From [Eubacterium] saphenum (lineage in GTDB: Bacteria > Bacillota > Clostridia > Oscillospirales > Ruminococcaceae), in the NCBI GenBank assembly GCA_004555635.1, contig SFHN01000065.1, forward strand, positions 1 through 6,993: a DNA stretch of 6,993 nucleotides, written 5' to 3'. The notes under the pieces are model-generated. The model saw only the letters and a program-made list of their open reading frames with translations, ran no database searches and was not told the origin of the DNA. The translations under genes and the position numbers were made by a program. Of this stretch, positions 1 through 6,158 are shown one piece after another (position 1 is the first letter of the stretch; each line of letters opens with the position of its first letter).

Positions 1-554
1 TGCCCGATCTGGATACGCTGCTGGAAATGGAAGAGGAAGAATGCCTGGCAGCGCTGGAGAGCCACGGTTTTGTCTGCCCGCCCTGTTTTGAATGTTTTGA
101 AGAGGATGGCCGGGAAAGGGCCGCCGCTTTCACAAAAGAGGTGCTGGAGTACGCCCGGCACGAGGGCTGGGGCCCCACCGGTTACGGGTATACGGAGCTG
201 GTGGATTTTTCCGTGGAACTGTGCCGGTTTTTGGGAATCCCCACGGATTATGACTGGCTGCTGCCCCTGGAGGACCTGGATTTCTCCCAGGTGCCCCCGC
301 TGCCCGATCTGGATACGCTGCTGGAAATGGAGGACGACGAGCTGCTGTATGCACTGGAAACCCACAGCCTTGTGCTGCCGCCGTCCTGTGCCGGAAACCG
401 GGAGGAGGCCGCCCGGCTGATCAAAATCCTGTTGATCCGTGCCCGGGAAAAGGGCGTGGGGGATACCCACTATAAGAGCACCGAATGGATTGTCTTTTCC
501 ACCCATCTGTACTGGACGGTGGGCATTCCGCTGGATATCGACCAGACTTCCCCG
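1..554 (+). repeat. In-frame tandem repeat, 300-bp period
   Basis: Bases 1-31 are identical to bases 301-331, an offset of exactly 300 bp (100 codons). After that the copies diverge strongly in DNA but stay alignable in protein, with about four residues missing in the second copy near its Pro-Pro stretch. The first copy starts at the window edge, so further copies may lie to the left. Confidence 0.85.
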
Positions 555-557
555 TAA
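1..557 (+). CDS. 3' part of a tandem-repeat protein of unknown function (5' partial)
   Basis: The reading frame is open from the left edge (first full codon at 3) and ends with TAA at 555-557. An ATG at 27 exists, but it lies inside the repeat unit, has no ribosome binding site, and its counterpart in the second unit (327) is clearly internal, so the true start is upstream of the window. The visible part is two copies of a unit: the first is 100 residues (nt 3-302), the second 84 residues (303-554). Both begin PDLDTLLEMEx and share a pattern of an acidic start, ALExH, a Pro-Pro stretch, an Arg/Glu-rich helix and a GIP motif near the end. There is no signal peptide or membrane segment in the visible part. 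The protein is acidic and probably helical and cytoplasmic. I do not recognise the family. Leu codons are 24 CTG, 2 TTG and 1 CTT, unlike the CTT-rich genes that follow, which suggests a different origin. Confidence 0.75.
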   Translation, partial: PDLDTLLEMEEEECLAALESHGFVCPPCFECFEEDGRERAAAFTKEVLEYARHEGWGPTGYGYTELVDFSVELCRFLGIPTDYDWLLPLEDLDFSQVPPLPDLDTLLEMEDDELLYALETHSLVLPPSCAGNREEAARLIKILLIRAREKGVGDTHYKSTEWIVFSTHLYWTVGIPLDIDQTSP

Positions 558-616
558 GGCCCCCATAACCGTTCTCTGTCGTTCAATCTATCTATAGTAA
601 GAAAGAGGGATTTGTT
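558..616 (+). other. Short gap at a codon-usage boundary, with no clear terminator or promoter
   Basis: No hairpin followed by a T tract is visible after the TAA at 557. A TATAGT at 593-598 could serve as a -10 box, but the bases 17 upstream (570-575, CGTTCT) are a poor -35. The ribosome binding site of the next gene, GAGGGA, lies at 605-610. How the downstream operon is transcribed is therefore not evident from the sequence. Confidence 0.3.
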
Positions 617-853
617 ATGATACTGATGTCACAGAATAAAAAGGTAATAATGGAGTGCTCGAAGCTTATTGTTGAGAAGAACGTTTCATTCGGCAAGGGC
701 GACAAGTATGCGATTGTCGGCATACCCACCGTGTCGTCGCTTGACGGTGCAGAGGTACTTGGCACATACGCCGAGGAGAAGCTTGCGCTTGACGAGCTGG
801 AGCGGATTATGACCGCGTTAAAGAGCGGCGAAACGGTTAATTATATGAAGTGA
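617..853 (+). CDS. Small conserved-type protein, 78 aa, first gene of the ABC operon
   Basis: The ATG at 617 has GAGGGA six bases upstream; an in-frame ATG at 626 would be too far away. The protein has no membrane segment. The first half is likely beta-strand (MSQNKKVIMECSKLIVEKNV, then YAIVGIP at 31-37). It is followed by a VLGTYAEEK motif at 47-55 and an amphipathic helix to about residue 69. This layout (MxSQN start, strands, LGxYxxEEKA, then a helix) recalls small uncharacterised proteins common in gut Firmicutes; that is recall, not a search result. It ends 16 bases before the ABC ATPase start, so it is probably co-transcribed with the transporter. It may have an accessory or regulatory role, but nothing in the sequence shows which. 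Confidence 0.75.
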   Translation: MILMSQNKKVIMECSKLIVEKNVSFGKGDKYAIVGIPTVSSLDGAEVLGTYAEEKLALDELERIMTALKSGETVNYMK

Positions 854-869
854 ATACGGGAGAAAAGGT

Positions 870-1760
870 ATGGAATTTGAATCTTGCGTTTCAATAAAAG
901 GGCTTACCAAAAGGTATTCCAAGTTTACGCTCGGGGAAATCTCGCTGGATATCCCGAAGGGCTTTGCAACCGCGCTTATCGGCGCAAACGGCGCGGGCAA
1001 GACGACGCTGATTGACGTGCTTTGCGGCGTTACGCCTAGGTCTGACGGCGCGGCGGTTTACTTCGGGGAGTATGACGACATTTCTTCTCCCGCGCTTCGC
1101 GACAGGATAGGCTACTGCGCAAGCACGGGCTTTTTCCCGCAGGCGTGGACGGCGAAGAACGTTGCGGTGTCGATGGAGCTTGCGTTTCCGAGCTTTGACA
1201 GAAAGCGCTTCGAGGAGCTTTGCGAGAAGCTTGGGGTTGACGGAGAGCACACGAAAAAGCAGACGCCGATGTACAAGCAGTCCGACGGCAACCGTATGAG
1301 AACGGCGCTTGCTTCTGTTTTCGCGAGAAAAACAGACCTGCTTGTGCTTGACGAGCCCGGCTCGTCGCTTGACCCGCTGATGCGCGACAGGCTGTGCGAA
1401 ATGCTGCGGACATATCTTGACGAGGGCAACGGCGAAAAGTCGGTGATTTTCTCAACGCACAACATCGCGGATATGGAAAATGTCTGCGACTACGCGTTTT
1501 TTATGGACAACGGCAGGGTAATCGAGCAGGGCTTTGTTGAGGAGCTTAAGGAGAAGTACATAATCGCGCGCGGCGACGCTGCCGACTACGAAAAGGCGGC
1601 GAGCCTGCTTTTGTCCCACAGCCACAACCGCACGGTGTTTGACGGGCTTGCGCTTTCCGAAAATGCGGAGCAGCTTGCGGCACTCGGCGCAGAGAGCGAA
1701 ACGCCGACGCTTCAGCAGCTAAGTATCGGGCTTCTGAAATACGCGGAGGAAAACCGATGA
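870..1760 (+). CDS. ABC transporter ATP-binding protein, YtrB/bacitracin-export type
   Basis: ATP-hydrolysing subunit of an ABC exporter, 296 aa, acting on the inner face of the membrane with the two permeases that follow. Visible motifs: Walker A GANGAGKT (38-45), Walker B LLVLDEP (157-163, catalytic Glu162), D-loop SSLD (165-168) and H-loop His197 in STH. The signature motif is degenerate: QSDGN at 137-141 in place of LSGGQ, keeping the Ser and the second Gly. The Q-loop position falls on Ser85 in IGYCAST rather than Gln. Both departures, and the FPSFDRKRFEE segment at 106-116, fit YtrB-like ATPases. About 80 residues follow the nucleotide-binding domain, as in relatives. The start is supported by GGGAGA at 858-863. 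The stop overlaps the next ATG (ATGA, 1757-1760), implying translational coupling. The substrate is unknown; relatives export peptides or answer cell-wall antibiotics. Confidence 0.93.
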   Translation: MEFESCVSIKGLTKRYSKFTLGEISLDIPKGFATALIGANGAGKTTLIDVLCGVTPRSDGAAVYFGEYDDISSPALRDRIGYCASTGFFPQAWTAKNVAVSMELAFPSFDRKRFEELCEKLGVDGEHTKKQTPMYKQSDGNRMRTALASVFARKTDLLVLDEPGSSLDPLMRDRLCEMLRTYLDEGNGEKSVIFSTHNIADMENVCDYAFFMDNGRVIEQGFVEELKEKYIIARGDAADYEKAASLLLSHSHNRTVFDGLALSENAEQLAALGAESETPTLQQLSIGLLKYAEENR

Positions 1761-2440
1761 AAAAGTACATCTCGTCTTATCGAATGTTCTCCGCTGTGAG
1801 ATTGTGGAGGCATATCGCGCTTCCGCTGATTGTGTCGGCGGCGGGCCTTATTGTGTCGTGGCTGATGCCTGTTGTGCTTGAATATATCGGAGCAGAAGAA
1901 AGCCACTTGGGTGGATTTATTGCGGGCGTATTTTCGGGAATGATAATTGTCGGACCGGTGATGACGGTGGTTATTATGACAGCCGTCGCAAACGCGGCAA
2001 ACCCTGCGGCACAGGGCTACAAGTATTTCCACTCGATTGCGGACGGCGCAGCGCATTTTAAGCGCGCTATGATTACGTCTGCGGCAATGTCCGCGTGCGT
2101 AATTCTCGTCTGGTCGGGAATGGTGGCTTTGTATTTAGCTGCAAACGGCGCAGGCGATATGTGGATTGTGTGCCTGTTTGGCTGGGCAATTCTCGGGCTT
2201 GCGGAGCTTACGGCGTTTATACAGCAGGCGGTTGCAAAGCTGCTGGTTTTCGCCCCCGCTTTTTCCATTGTCGGAATAATCTCGGGTATTTTGGTCGCTG
2301 CGACAGAGGACAGCGAGGAAATCCCCGCGGCGGTTGCTGTCGTGCTTCTGGCGGTAACGCTTGCGCTGTTTATCGGGGGAAACGTGAATATTATCGTAAA
2401 TTCCGAGCGCATATGGTGCCCGAAAGCTAAGGAGGGCTGA
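1757..2440 (+). CDS. ABC transporter permease subunit, six predicted membrane helices
   Basis: 227-aa integral membrane protein, likely half of the membrane channel of the exporter. Hydrophobic segments lie at about residues 19-44, 53-79, 105-128, 135-157, 161-182 and 189-213, with a basic N-terminus (KKYISSYRMFSAVRLWR) that should face the cytoplasm. The loop after helix 2 carries GYKYFHS at 87-93, a form typical of ABC-2-like permeases where a G-x-K/R-x-F-x-S motif precedes helix 3. GGAGGA at 1745-1750 sits six bases before the ATG, which overlaps the ATPase stop by 4 bp. Assignment as a permease rests on hydropathy, this loop and operon context; there is no strong sequence signature. Confidence 0.85.
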   Translation: MKKYISSYRMFSAVRLWRHIALPLIVSAAGLIVSWLMPVVLEYIGAEESHLGGFIAGVFSGMIIVGPVMTVVIMTAVANAANPAAQGYKYFHSIADGAAHFKRAMITSAAMSACVILVWSGMVALYLAANGAGDMWIVCLFGWAILGLAELTAFIQQAVAKLLVFAPAFSIVGIISGILVAATEDSEEIPAAVAVVLLAVTLALFIGGNVNIIVNSERIWCPKAKEG

Positions 2441-2441
2441 T

Positions 2442-3095
2442 ATGAAATTTCTGATGAAAGCCGGCTTTTCGAGCTGGGTCAGGGTGCTTGTTTTCCTGAC
2501 TTTATCAATCGGCGCATTTGCGCTTGCGCTTATTATTCCCATAGAGGACGCGGAGGACTATATTATATCGAAATCCGTTGCGGTAATGGGCGCGCATTTT
2601 GCCGCGGGATTTATCGGTATTATGCTTGTCCCGAATGTTACGGGCAACAGGTGCATTCGCTCCTCGCCTATTGCAAAGGCGCTTTACACCCGCGATATTC
2701 CGCTGTTTTTCCTGCTGATAGGCGGCGGGTGGATGGCGCTGCTTAACTGCGCATATGCGGCGGTTATCCTGCTCACGGGAAAGGGCGCGGAGAACATTTC
2801 GGATATGCTTTTAATCAGCGCGGTGGCTGCGGCAATCGTGTCATTGTGCAGCGTGTTTATAATAATGCGCTACGGAATTGTCTTTATGATTTACTCGGGC
2901 GCGCTTATCATAGTGCCGTATGTCTCGCTGCCGAAGCTTTTGCGTGAGAGCGGCTTTGGGCTTCCCGTATGGGCGGCTGCGGTGATTTTTGTGCTGACCT
3001 GCGCGGTTTCAACTGCTGCGGCTATGGCGCTTGCGAGGTTTATCTACAAGCGCGTAAGCTTCAAGCCGTTTGCCGGCGAGAACGTGATGTCGTAA
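2442..3095 (+). CDS. Second ABC transporter permease subunit, six predicted membrane helices
   Basis: 217-aa integral membrane protein, probably the partner of the preceding permease. Hydrophobic segments lie at about 13-33, 47-65, 87-112, 121-141, 144-163 and 174-199. The loop after helix 2 has GNRCIRSSPIAKAL (68-81), matching in position the GYKYFHS loop of the first permease, so the two are likely diverged paralogues forming a heterodimer. A strong AAGGAGG at 2429-2435 with a 6-base spacer precedes the ATG, and the previous stop is one base upstream. The C-terminal tail (YKRVSFKPF) is basic and should be cytoplasmic. It is the last gene of the operon. Confidence 0.85.
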   Translation: MKFLMKAGFSSWVRVLVFLTLSIGAFALALIIPIEDAEDYIISKSVAVMGAHFAAGFIGIMLVPNVTGNRCIRSSPIAKALYTRDIPLFFLLIGGGWMALLNCAYAAVILLTGKGAENISDMLLISAVAAAIVSLCSVFIIMRYGIVFMIYSGALIIVPYVSLPKLLRESGFGLPVWAAAVIFVLTCAVSTAAAMALARFIYKRVSFKPFAGENVMS

Positions 3096-3100
3096 AAAAA

Positions 3101-3116
3101 TTCACCCAATTTTCAC
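3101..3116 (+). promoter_or_regulatory. TTCAC direct repeats, 11-bp spacing, upstream of a promoter
   Basis: TTCACC at 3101-3106 and TTCACG at 3112-3117 are one helical turn apart and end about 8 bases before the -35 at 3126. OmpR/PhoP-type response regulators bind direct repeats of about 6 + 5 bp in this position, so an activator site is possible. The repeats are short and could be chance. Confidence 0.25.
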
Positions 3117-3125
3117 GGAAAAAAC

Positions 3126-3154
3126 TTGTACGCTTCATTTTGCGCGGTTATAAT
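3126..3154 (+). promoter_or_regulatory. Forward sigma-A-type promoter with no coding gene downstream
   Basis: TTGTAC at 3126-3131, a 17-base spacer, and a perfect TATAAT at 3149-3154. The upstream flank is A-rich (runs of A at 3094-3100 and 3119-3124), like an UP element. Transcription should start near 3161. The next gene on either strand is convergent (3330-3830), so this promoter serves no visible protein gene. Confidence 0.5.
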
Positions 3155-3221
3155 GTAGACGTTGAATGAAAGTTCAGCATTTCCGTGACAACCACCCTTT
3201 CATATAATTACCAACCAAACC

Positions 3222-3259
3222 GGCGTTAAGCCCTCGCAAAAATGCGGGGGCTTAATGCT
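3222..3259. other. Long stable hairpin without a T tract
   Basis: The core arms TTAAGCCCTCGC (3226-3237) and GCGGGGGCTTAA (3244-3255) pair over 12 bp with one G-U, around the loop AAAAAT. Four further pairs, including wobbles, extend the stem to 3222/3259. The bases after it on the + strand (TGTTCAGAGA) contain no T run, so it is not a standard terminator. It may protect the 3' end of the ABC operon mRNA or form the body of the candidate small RNA. Confidence 0.6.
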
Positions 3260-3275
3260 GTTCAGAGATAAAAAT

Positions 3276-3319
3276 AACCCGAAAAGAGAGCAAGGGTCTT
3301 TTCGGGTTTTTGATTTTTT
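3276..3319. terminator. Bidirectional Rho-independent terminator between convergent genes
   Basis: AACCCGAAAAGA (3276-3287) and TCTTTTCGGGTT (3297-3308) form a perfect 12-bp stem with a 9-base loop. On the + strand it is followed by TTTGATTTTTT, and on the - strand by ATTTTTATC. It can end both the forward transcripts (ABC operon and the orphan promoter) and the reverse gene that stops at 3330. Confidence 0.85.
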
Positions 3320-3329
3320 GGGGAGATTT

Positions 3330-3830
3330 TTAGCTGCGCTTGCCTGCCAGGTAAAGCGGAAGAACGCTTAACAGCAGATACATCACCGTTGGGATAAACG
3401 TGAGAAACAGTATAAGCAGGAGCATTGTAAACCGCGTTAAAACTAGTCCCACGACAAGCGAAAGAACAGCGAACCCCGCGAGAATACCAAGCGAAATGCA
3501 AAGCTCTGCTTTGCCGACGGCAGAGCCTTTCCTTATCGCGATAATTCTCCACGGAACAAGCAAAATCAGCGAGAAAACCAGCATTACAGCGCCTGTAACA
3601 AGGCACTCAACAAACAGCAGCAGCCCGTTTGCGCCCGCAACAAACAGATTTGCAATCGGTGAAAAATCCGAGCCGTCGACATTTAAGTTGTCCACAGGCT
3701 GAATTTGCTGCTGTTCGATAGCAAAAGCGGCGACATATATCAGCACAAAAGCAAGCAGCAAAACCATTACCCCAAGCAGCGAAAGCATACGCGCTTTCTG
3801 ACGTGAGGTTAATTCAAAAAAGGCTTTCAT
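3330..3830 (-). CDS. Four-helix membrane protein of unknown function, 166 aa
   Basis: Integral membrane protein. After a short basic N-terminus (MKAFFELTSRQKAR), hydrophobic segments lie at about 16-38, 64-93, 110-131 and 134-161. Between helices 1 and 2 there is a polar, acidic loop of about 25 residues (EQQQIQPVDNLNVDGSDF) predicted outside the cell. The tail AGKRS is basic. The ATG at 3830 is chosen because AAAGGAG lies 7 bases upstream; an upstream in-frame TTG at 3851 would put the ribosome binding site inside the gene. It is a single-gene unit with its own promoter (3882-3910) and terminator (3276-3308). I do not recognise the family. A stand-alone membrane protein beside two transporter-like operons could be accessory to either, but nothing proves it. 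Confidence 0.8.
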   Translation of the reverse strand: MKAFFELTSRQKARMLSLLGVMVLLLAFVLIYVAAFAIEQQQIQPVDNLNVDGSDFSPIANLFVAGANGLLLFVECLVTGAVMLVFSLILLVPWRIIAIRKGSAVGKAELCISLGILAGFAVLSLVVGLVLTRFTMLLLILFLTFIPTVMYLLLSVLPLYLAGKRS

Positions 3831-3837
3831 AGGAGCA

Positions 3838-3844
3838 CTCCTTT
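3838..3844 (-). promoter_or_regulatory. Ribosome binding site AAAGGAG, decides the start at 3830
   Basis: On the - strand AAAGGAG is followed by TGCTCCT and then ATG. The stretch AGGAGTGCTCCT is a perfect palindrome, so AGGA and TCCT could pair across a 4-base loop and partly hide the site. Confidence 0.75.
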
Positions 3845-3881
3845 CGCGCAAAGCCGTGTCGTGGAAAAATATTCTATCCCA

Positions 3882-3910
3882 AGTATAGCACAGGCTGCGG
3901 GAAAAGTCAA
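3882..3910 (-). promoter_or_regulatory. Sigma-A promoter of the 166-aa membrane protein gene
   Basis: On the - strand: TTGACT (3910-3905), a 17-base spacer, TATACT (3887-3882), with TG one base before the -10 (extended -10). Transcription should start near 3875, giving a leader of about 45 nt. The promoter starts 4 bp after the terminator of the upstream operon, separating the two units. Confidence 0.8.
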
Positions 3911-3913
3911 CAG

Positions 3914-3941
3914 AAAAGCCGCCTCGTTTTGGGCGGCTTTT
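3914..3941 (-). terminator. Terminator of the four-gene reverse operon
   Basis: AAAAGCCGCC (3914-3923) and GGCGGCTTTT (3932-3941) make a perfect 10-bp stem with an 8-base loop, two bases past the stop codon at 3944. The T tract is short and lies within the stem end (TTTT), so termination may be partial and leak into the next gene. Confidence 0.75.
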
Positions 3942-3943
3942 GC

Positions 3944-4528
3944 TTACTCAATTTCATAGAAGAACACCCATATCATCGGGTTTTCGGTTTGCTTGCAGTA
4001 AAGCTTCCGACGTCCGTCGGGCGAAATCTGCTCGTCGAGCGGGAGAAACTCCCCATAGAAAAGCCCGCAGGTTGTGCCGTTTTTGCGCGAGAAGTTCGGC
4101 GAGTAGAGCATAACCCCGCCGTCAAACGCGCGTATTCTGGCTATTCCCGAAGCGGAAAGCGACTGAGCGGCGCGTTCTATTTCCGAGGGCAGCTTTTCGG
4201 CGGGGGAGTTCTCGTTTTTCCGGTAGGGGAGCGTTAGCCCTGACGCGTCAATGATAAACCCGTGGTGATTAAGTGAGTAGTTGTAGAGCGTTTTCAGGTC
4301 TGAGTTTTGCTTTTCGGCAATAGTGAGAAGCTCTCTTTCGGACGGAGGAATACACCCGCCGAAGCGAAGCGTCAGCGCTCCGAAGAACAGCGCGCAAACG
4401 CAGCATAACGCGCCCGCAAAAGCAGCGGGAAGCCTGCGCTTTGGCTTGTTTCCTGTCGCAGCATAAATGAAGGCGGATATCGAGGATAAGAAGAAAATAA
4501 GTGCTAAAATGACCGATACGACAAACAT
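3944..4528 (-). CDS. Membrane-anchored protein of unknown function, 194 aa
   Basis: Two hydrophobic segments near the N-terminus (about 2-24 and 34-55) are separated by a basic stretch (NKPKRR, 27-32). A soluble domain of about 135 residues (60-194) follows. The positive-inside rule puts the basic loop in the cytoplasm and the C-terminal domain outside. That domain is mixed strand and helix with no motif I recognise; it contains AEKQNSDLKTLYNYSLNHHG (71-90) and ends MIWVFFYEIE. The start has an AGGGGG site 7 bases upstream. It begins 15 bases after the stop of the DUF4173-type gene and is the last gene of the operon, so it probably works with that membrane protein. There is no catalytic signature and the function is unknown. 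Confidence 0.8.
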   Translation of the reverse strand: MFVVSVILALIFFLSSISAFIYAATGNKPKRRLPAAFAGALCCVCALFFGALTLRFGGCIPPSERELLTIAEKQNSDLKTLYNYSLNHHGFIIDASGLTLPYRKNENSPAEKLPSEIERAAQSLSASGIARIRAFDGGVMLYSPNFSRKNGTTCGLFYGEFLPLDEQISPDGRRKLYCKQTENPMIWVFFYEIE

Positions 4529-4543
4529 AACAAAGCCCCCTAA

Positions 4544-6127
4544 TCACACCGCGATGTCGTAAACCGAGCCGGCAATGTCATACTGTGCGAAAACCTCCTG
4601 CGCCTGCGCTGCGGGAATGCTGAAATACTCCCAGCCCGTATAGCTCTTGTCAAGCAGCATATCGCGGAAAAAGTCGAGCGCTTCTGCGCGGATTTGCTCG
4701 TCACAGGGTTCTTCCAGCATATCCGCAACGGGCTTTACCGCCGCAACGGAAAGGTCGGACAGCGCGTCGAAATCAAGCTGTGCAATATTCCCGCTTGTGT
4801 AGGCGTTTACGTTGTAGCGCGCAATCAGCCCGTCAACGTTTGTGAAGCAAAGCACCGCAAACATAACGGTAAACGCCGCGAACATAACCCGCCAGAAATG
4901 CAGCCGCTTAAACTGAACGATGATAATCAGCACAAACGCCGCCGACATCACCAGCATAAACCACGCGGTGTAGATACGCAGCGGCGTCATACCAAGCTCG
5001 CCGATGTACATAATCATCTTGCTGAAAGCGCTTGCGACAAGCAGCAGCGTGAACACCGAGATAACGACGGTGTATACCTTCAGCGCGGCGGGGCTGCTGC
5101 CGTCGGCTTTGCGGGCGGTGATAAGCTGCATTATGATAATCACGCAGAGGTTTATCACCGCTACCGCGCAAAGCTCGAAAAAGCCCTTGCGCGCGAATTC
5201 GGAGTAGCTGTACCCCTGCGGAAGCTCGCCACCGAAAGCTGCCGTGAAGTAGCCTAGCTGTGTTATCAGATAGATGAGGTAGAAAACGCAAATCGGCGTT
5301 ACCGCAGCATAGGAAACGGCGGGTGGAAGCTTTTGCAGCGCGGCGGGATTGTATGCGCTTTTGCGCTCGGTGCCTATTGAAAACAGCATTCCGAACAGGT
5401 ACATTCCGAACAGCGCGCCGAAAATTACCCGAGCGGCAGACGCGCCGATATCGAGGTCGAAGGCAAAGAATACCTTGTCAATCACATCGGCGAAAACGCT
5501 GTCTGCGCTGCTTAGAAGCAACAGCACGATTATCGTCAGCGGAAGCGCGGCAATCAGCCCGATAAGCACATACAGAACGTTTTTCATACGGTTTTTTCCG
5601 CGGAAGGAGTAAACTGCGGCGGCGGGCGCTTTTCCGAAATTCGCGAGCGGGCGGGCGAATACCGCAGAAAGCATATCGGCAGCGAAGTCTTTGCCGAAAA
5701 GCTCCGCGCCGCTTACCGCAGCCGCAAGGTAGAATATCAGCAGGTAGGAGAACAGCGCCGCGAGCGTGTTTACAAAGCGGTTTGAGGAGAACAGCGGCGC
5801 AAGGCAGAACACCTCTGCAATCGCGAACACAACGGTATGCCACTTTGTGACGGGGTATTTTTTGAGCTTTACATATACTGCGCCCAGCGCGCCGGTGAGC
5901 GCCCAGAAAATCCCTCCGCAAATGCCGCCCGAGTAGGAAAATGCGAAGCGGATAAACAGGTACCCGAGCAAAAGGCAGCCCCAAGCGAAGACTGTATCCG
6001 CAAGGTCAAAACGGCTTATCGGCTTTGCGGGGAGAAGCGCGGCAGAGCTGTTTTCGGGAGCAGTGAAAGCGTTTTCGCAGGCGTTTGCGTCGGGTTCGGG
6101 AGAGGGGATTTTTTCGGGTTCGTTCAT
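4544..6127 (-). CDS. Large polytopic membrane protein, DUF4173/DUF4153 type, 527 aa
   Basis: Integral membrane protein with a Pro/Glu/Ala-rich cytoplasmic tail (1-40) and about 11 hydrophobic segments, near 42-63, 67-88, 97-113, 119-140, 183-207, 231-252, 271-296, 315-337, 350-370, 386-406 and 411-430. A soluble C-terminal domain follows (about 440-527). Family-like motifs are YSEFARKGFFELCAVAVINL (308-327), MYIGELGMTPLRIYTAWFM (373-391) and NVDGLIARYN (430-439). I recall these as typical of Firmicute DUF4173/DUF4153 proteins; which of the two Pfam families fits best needs a profile search. No biochemical role is established to my knowledge. The ATG at 6127 is chosen for the AAAGGAG 7 bases upstream; longer readings into the HTH gene lack such a site. 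It is third in an operon with a DUF2975 protein and an HTH regulator. Confidence 0.85.
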   Translation of the reverse strand: MNEPEKIPSPEPDANACENAFTAPENSSAALLPAKPISRFDLADTVFAWGCLLLGYLFIRFAFSYSGGICGGIFWALTGALGAVYVKLKKYPVTKWHTVVFAIAEVFCLAPLFSSNRFVNTLAALFSYLLIFYLAAAVSGAELFGKDFAADMLSAVFARPLANFGKAPAAAVYSFRGKNRMKNVLYVLIGLIAALPLTIIVLLLLSSADSVFADVIDKVFFAFDLDIGASAARVIFGALFGMYLFGMLFSIGTERKSAYNPAALQKLPPAVSYAAVTPICVFYLIYLITQLGYFTAAFGGELPQGYSYSEFARKGFFELCAVAVINLCVIIIMQLITARKADGSSPAALKVYTVVISVFTLLLVASAFSKMIMYIGELGMTPLRIYTAWFMLVMSAAFVLIIIVQFKRLHFWRVMFAAFTVMFAVLCFTNVDGLIARYNVNAYTSGNIAQLDFDALSDLSVAAVKPVADMLEEPCDEQIRAEALDFFRDMLLDKSYTGWEYFSIPAAQAQEVFAQYDIAGSVYDIAV

Positions 6128-6134
6128 AAGAATG

Positions 6135-6141
6135 CTCCTTT
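6135..6141 (-). promoter_or_regulatory. Ribosome binding site AAAGGAG, decides the start at 6127
   Basis: On the - strand CGAAAGGAG is followed by CATTCTT and ATG, a 7-base spacer. Spacing and flank resemble the site of the gene starting at 3830, supporting a common host translation signal. Confidence 0.75.
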
Positions 6142-6158
6142 CGGTGTAATAAGTGGGG

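Larger units (their letters stand above)
3161..3319 (+). ncRNA. Candidate small RNA between the orphan promoter and the terminator
   Basis: The unit runs from the predicted start of the 3126-3154 promoter to the T-rich end of the hairpin at 3276-3308, about 155 nt. It holds a long internal hairpin (3222-3259) and a C-rich, apparently unpaired stretch (ACCACCCTTTC, 3191-3201) that could pair with purine-rich ribosome binding sites. CAGCATT (3175-3181) can also pair with AATGCTG (3254-3260), enclosing most of the RNA. I do not recognise it as a known family such as 6S RNA. It may be an unused promoter only. Confidence 0.3.

Noticed and set aside
70..420. 116-codon open frame in another + frame
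   Set aside because: It overlaps the repeat protein; the repeat structure is conserved only in the frame of the longer reading.
1036..1465. Reverse open frames of 117-139 codons opposite the ABC ATPase
   Set aside because: They are shadows of a gene with clear Walker A, Walker B and H-loop motifs on the + strand.
3166..3207. 13-codon ORF (MKVQHFRDNHPFI) just after the orphan promoter, a possible leader peptide
   Set aside because: The predicted transcript starts only about 5 bases upstream, there is no ribosome binding site, and no gene lies downstream to be attenuated.
3222..3259. Strong hairpin as the terminator of the ABC operon
   Set aside because: No T run follows it on the + strand; the true terminator signature is the next hairpin at 3276-3319.
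4694..5257. 187-codon open frame on the + strand
   Set aside because: It lies entirely antisense to the DUF4173/DUF4153-type gene, has no family-like motifs and is rich in Arg, His and Asn, as expected of a shadow frame in GC-rich coding DNA.
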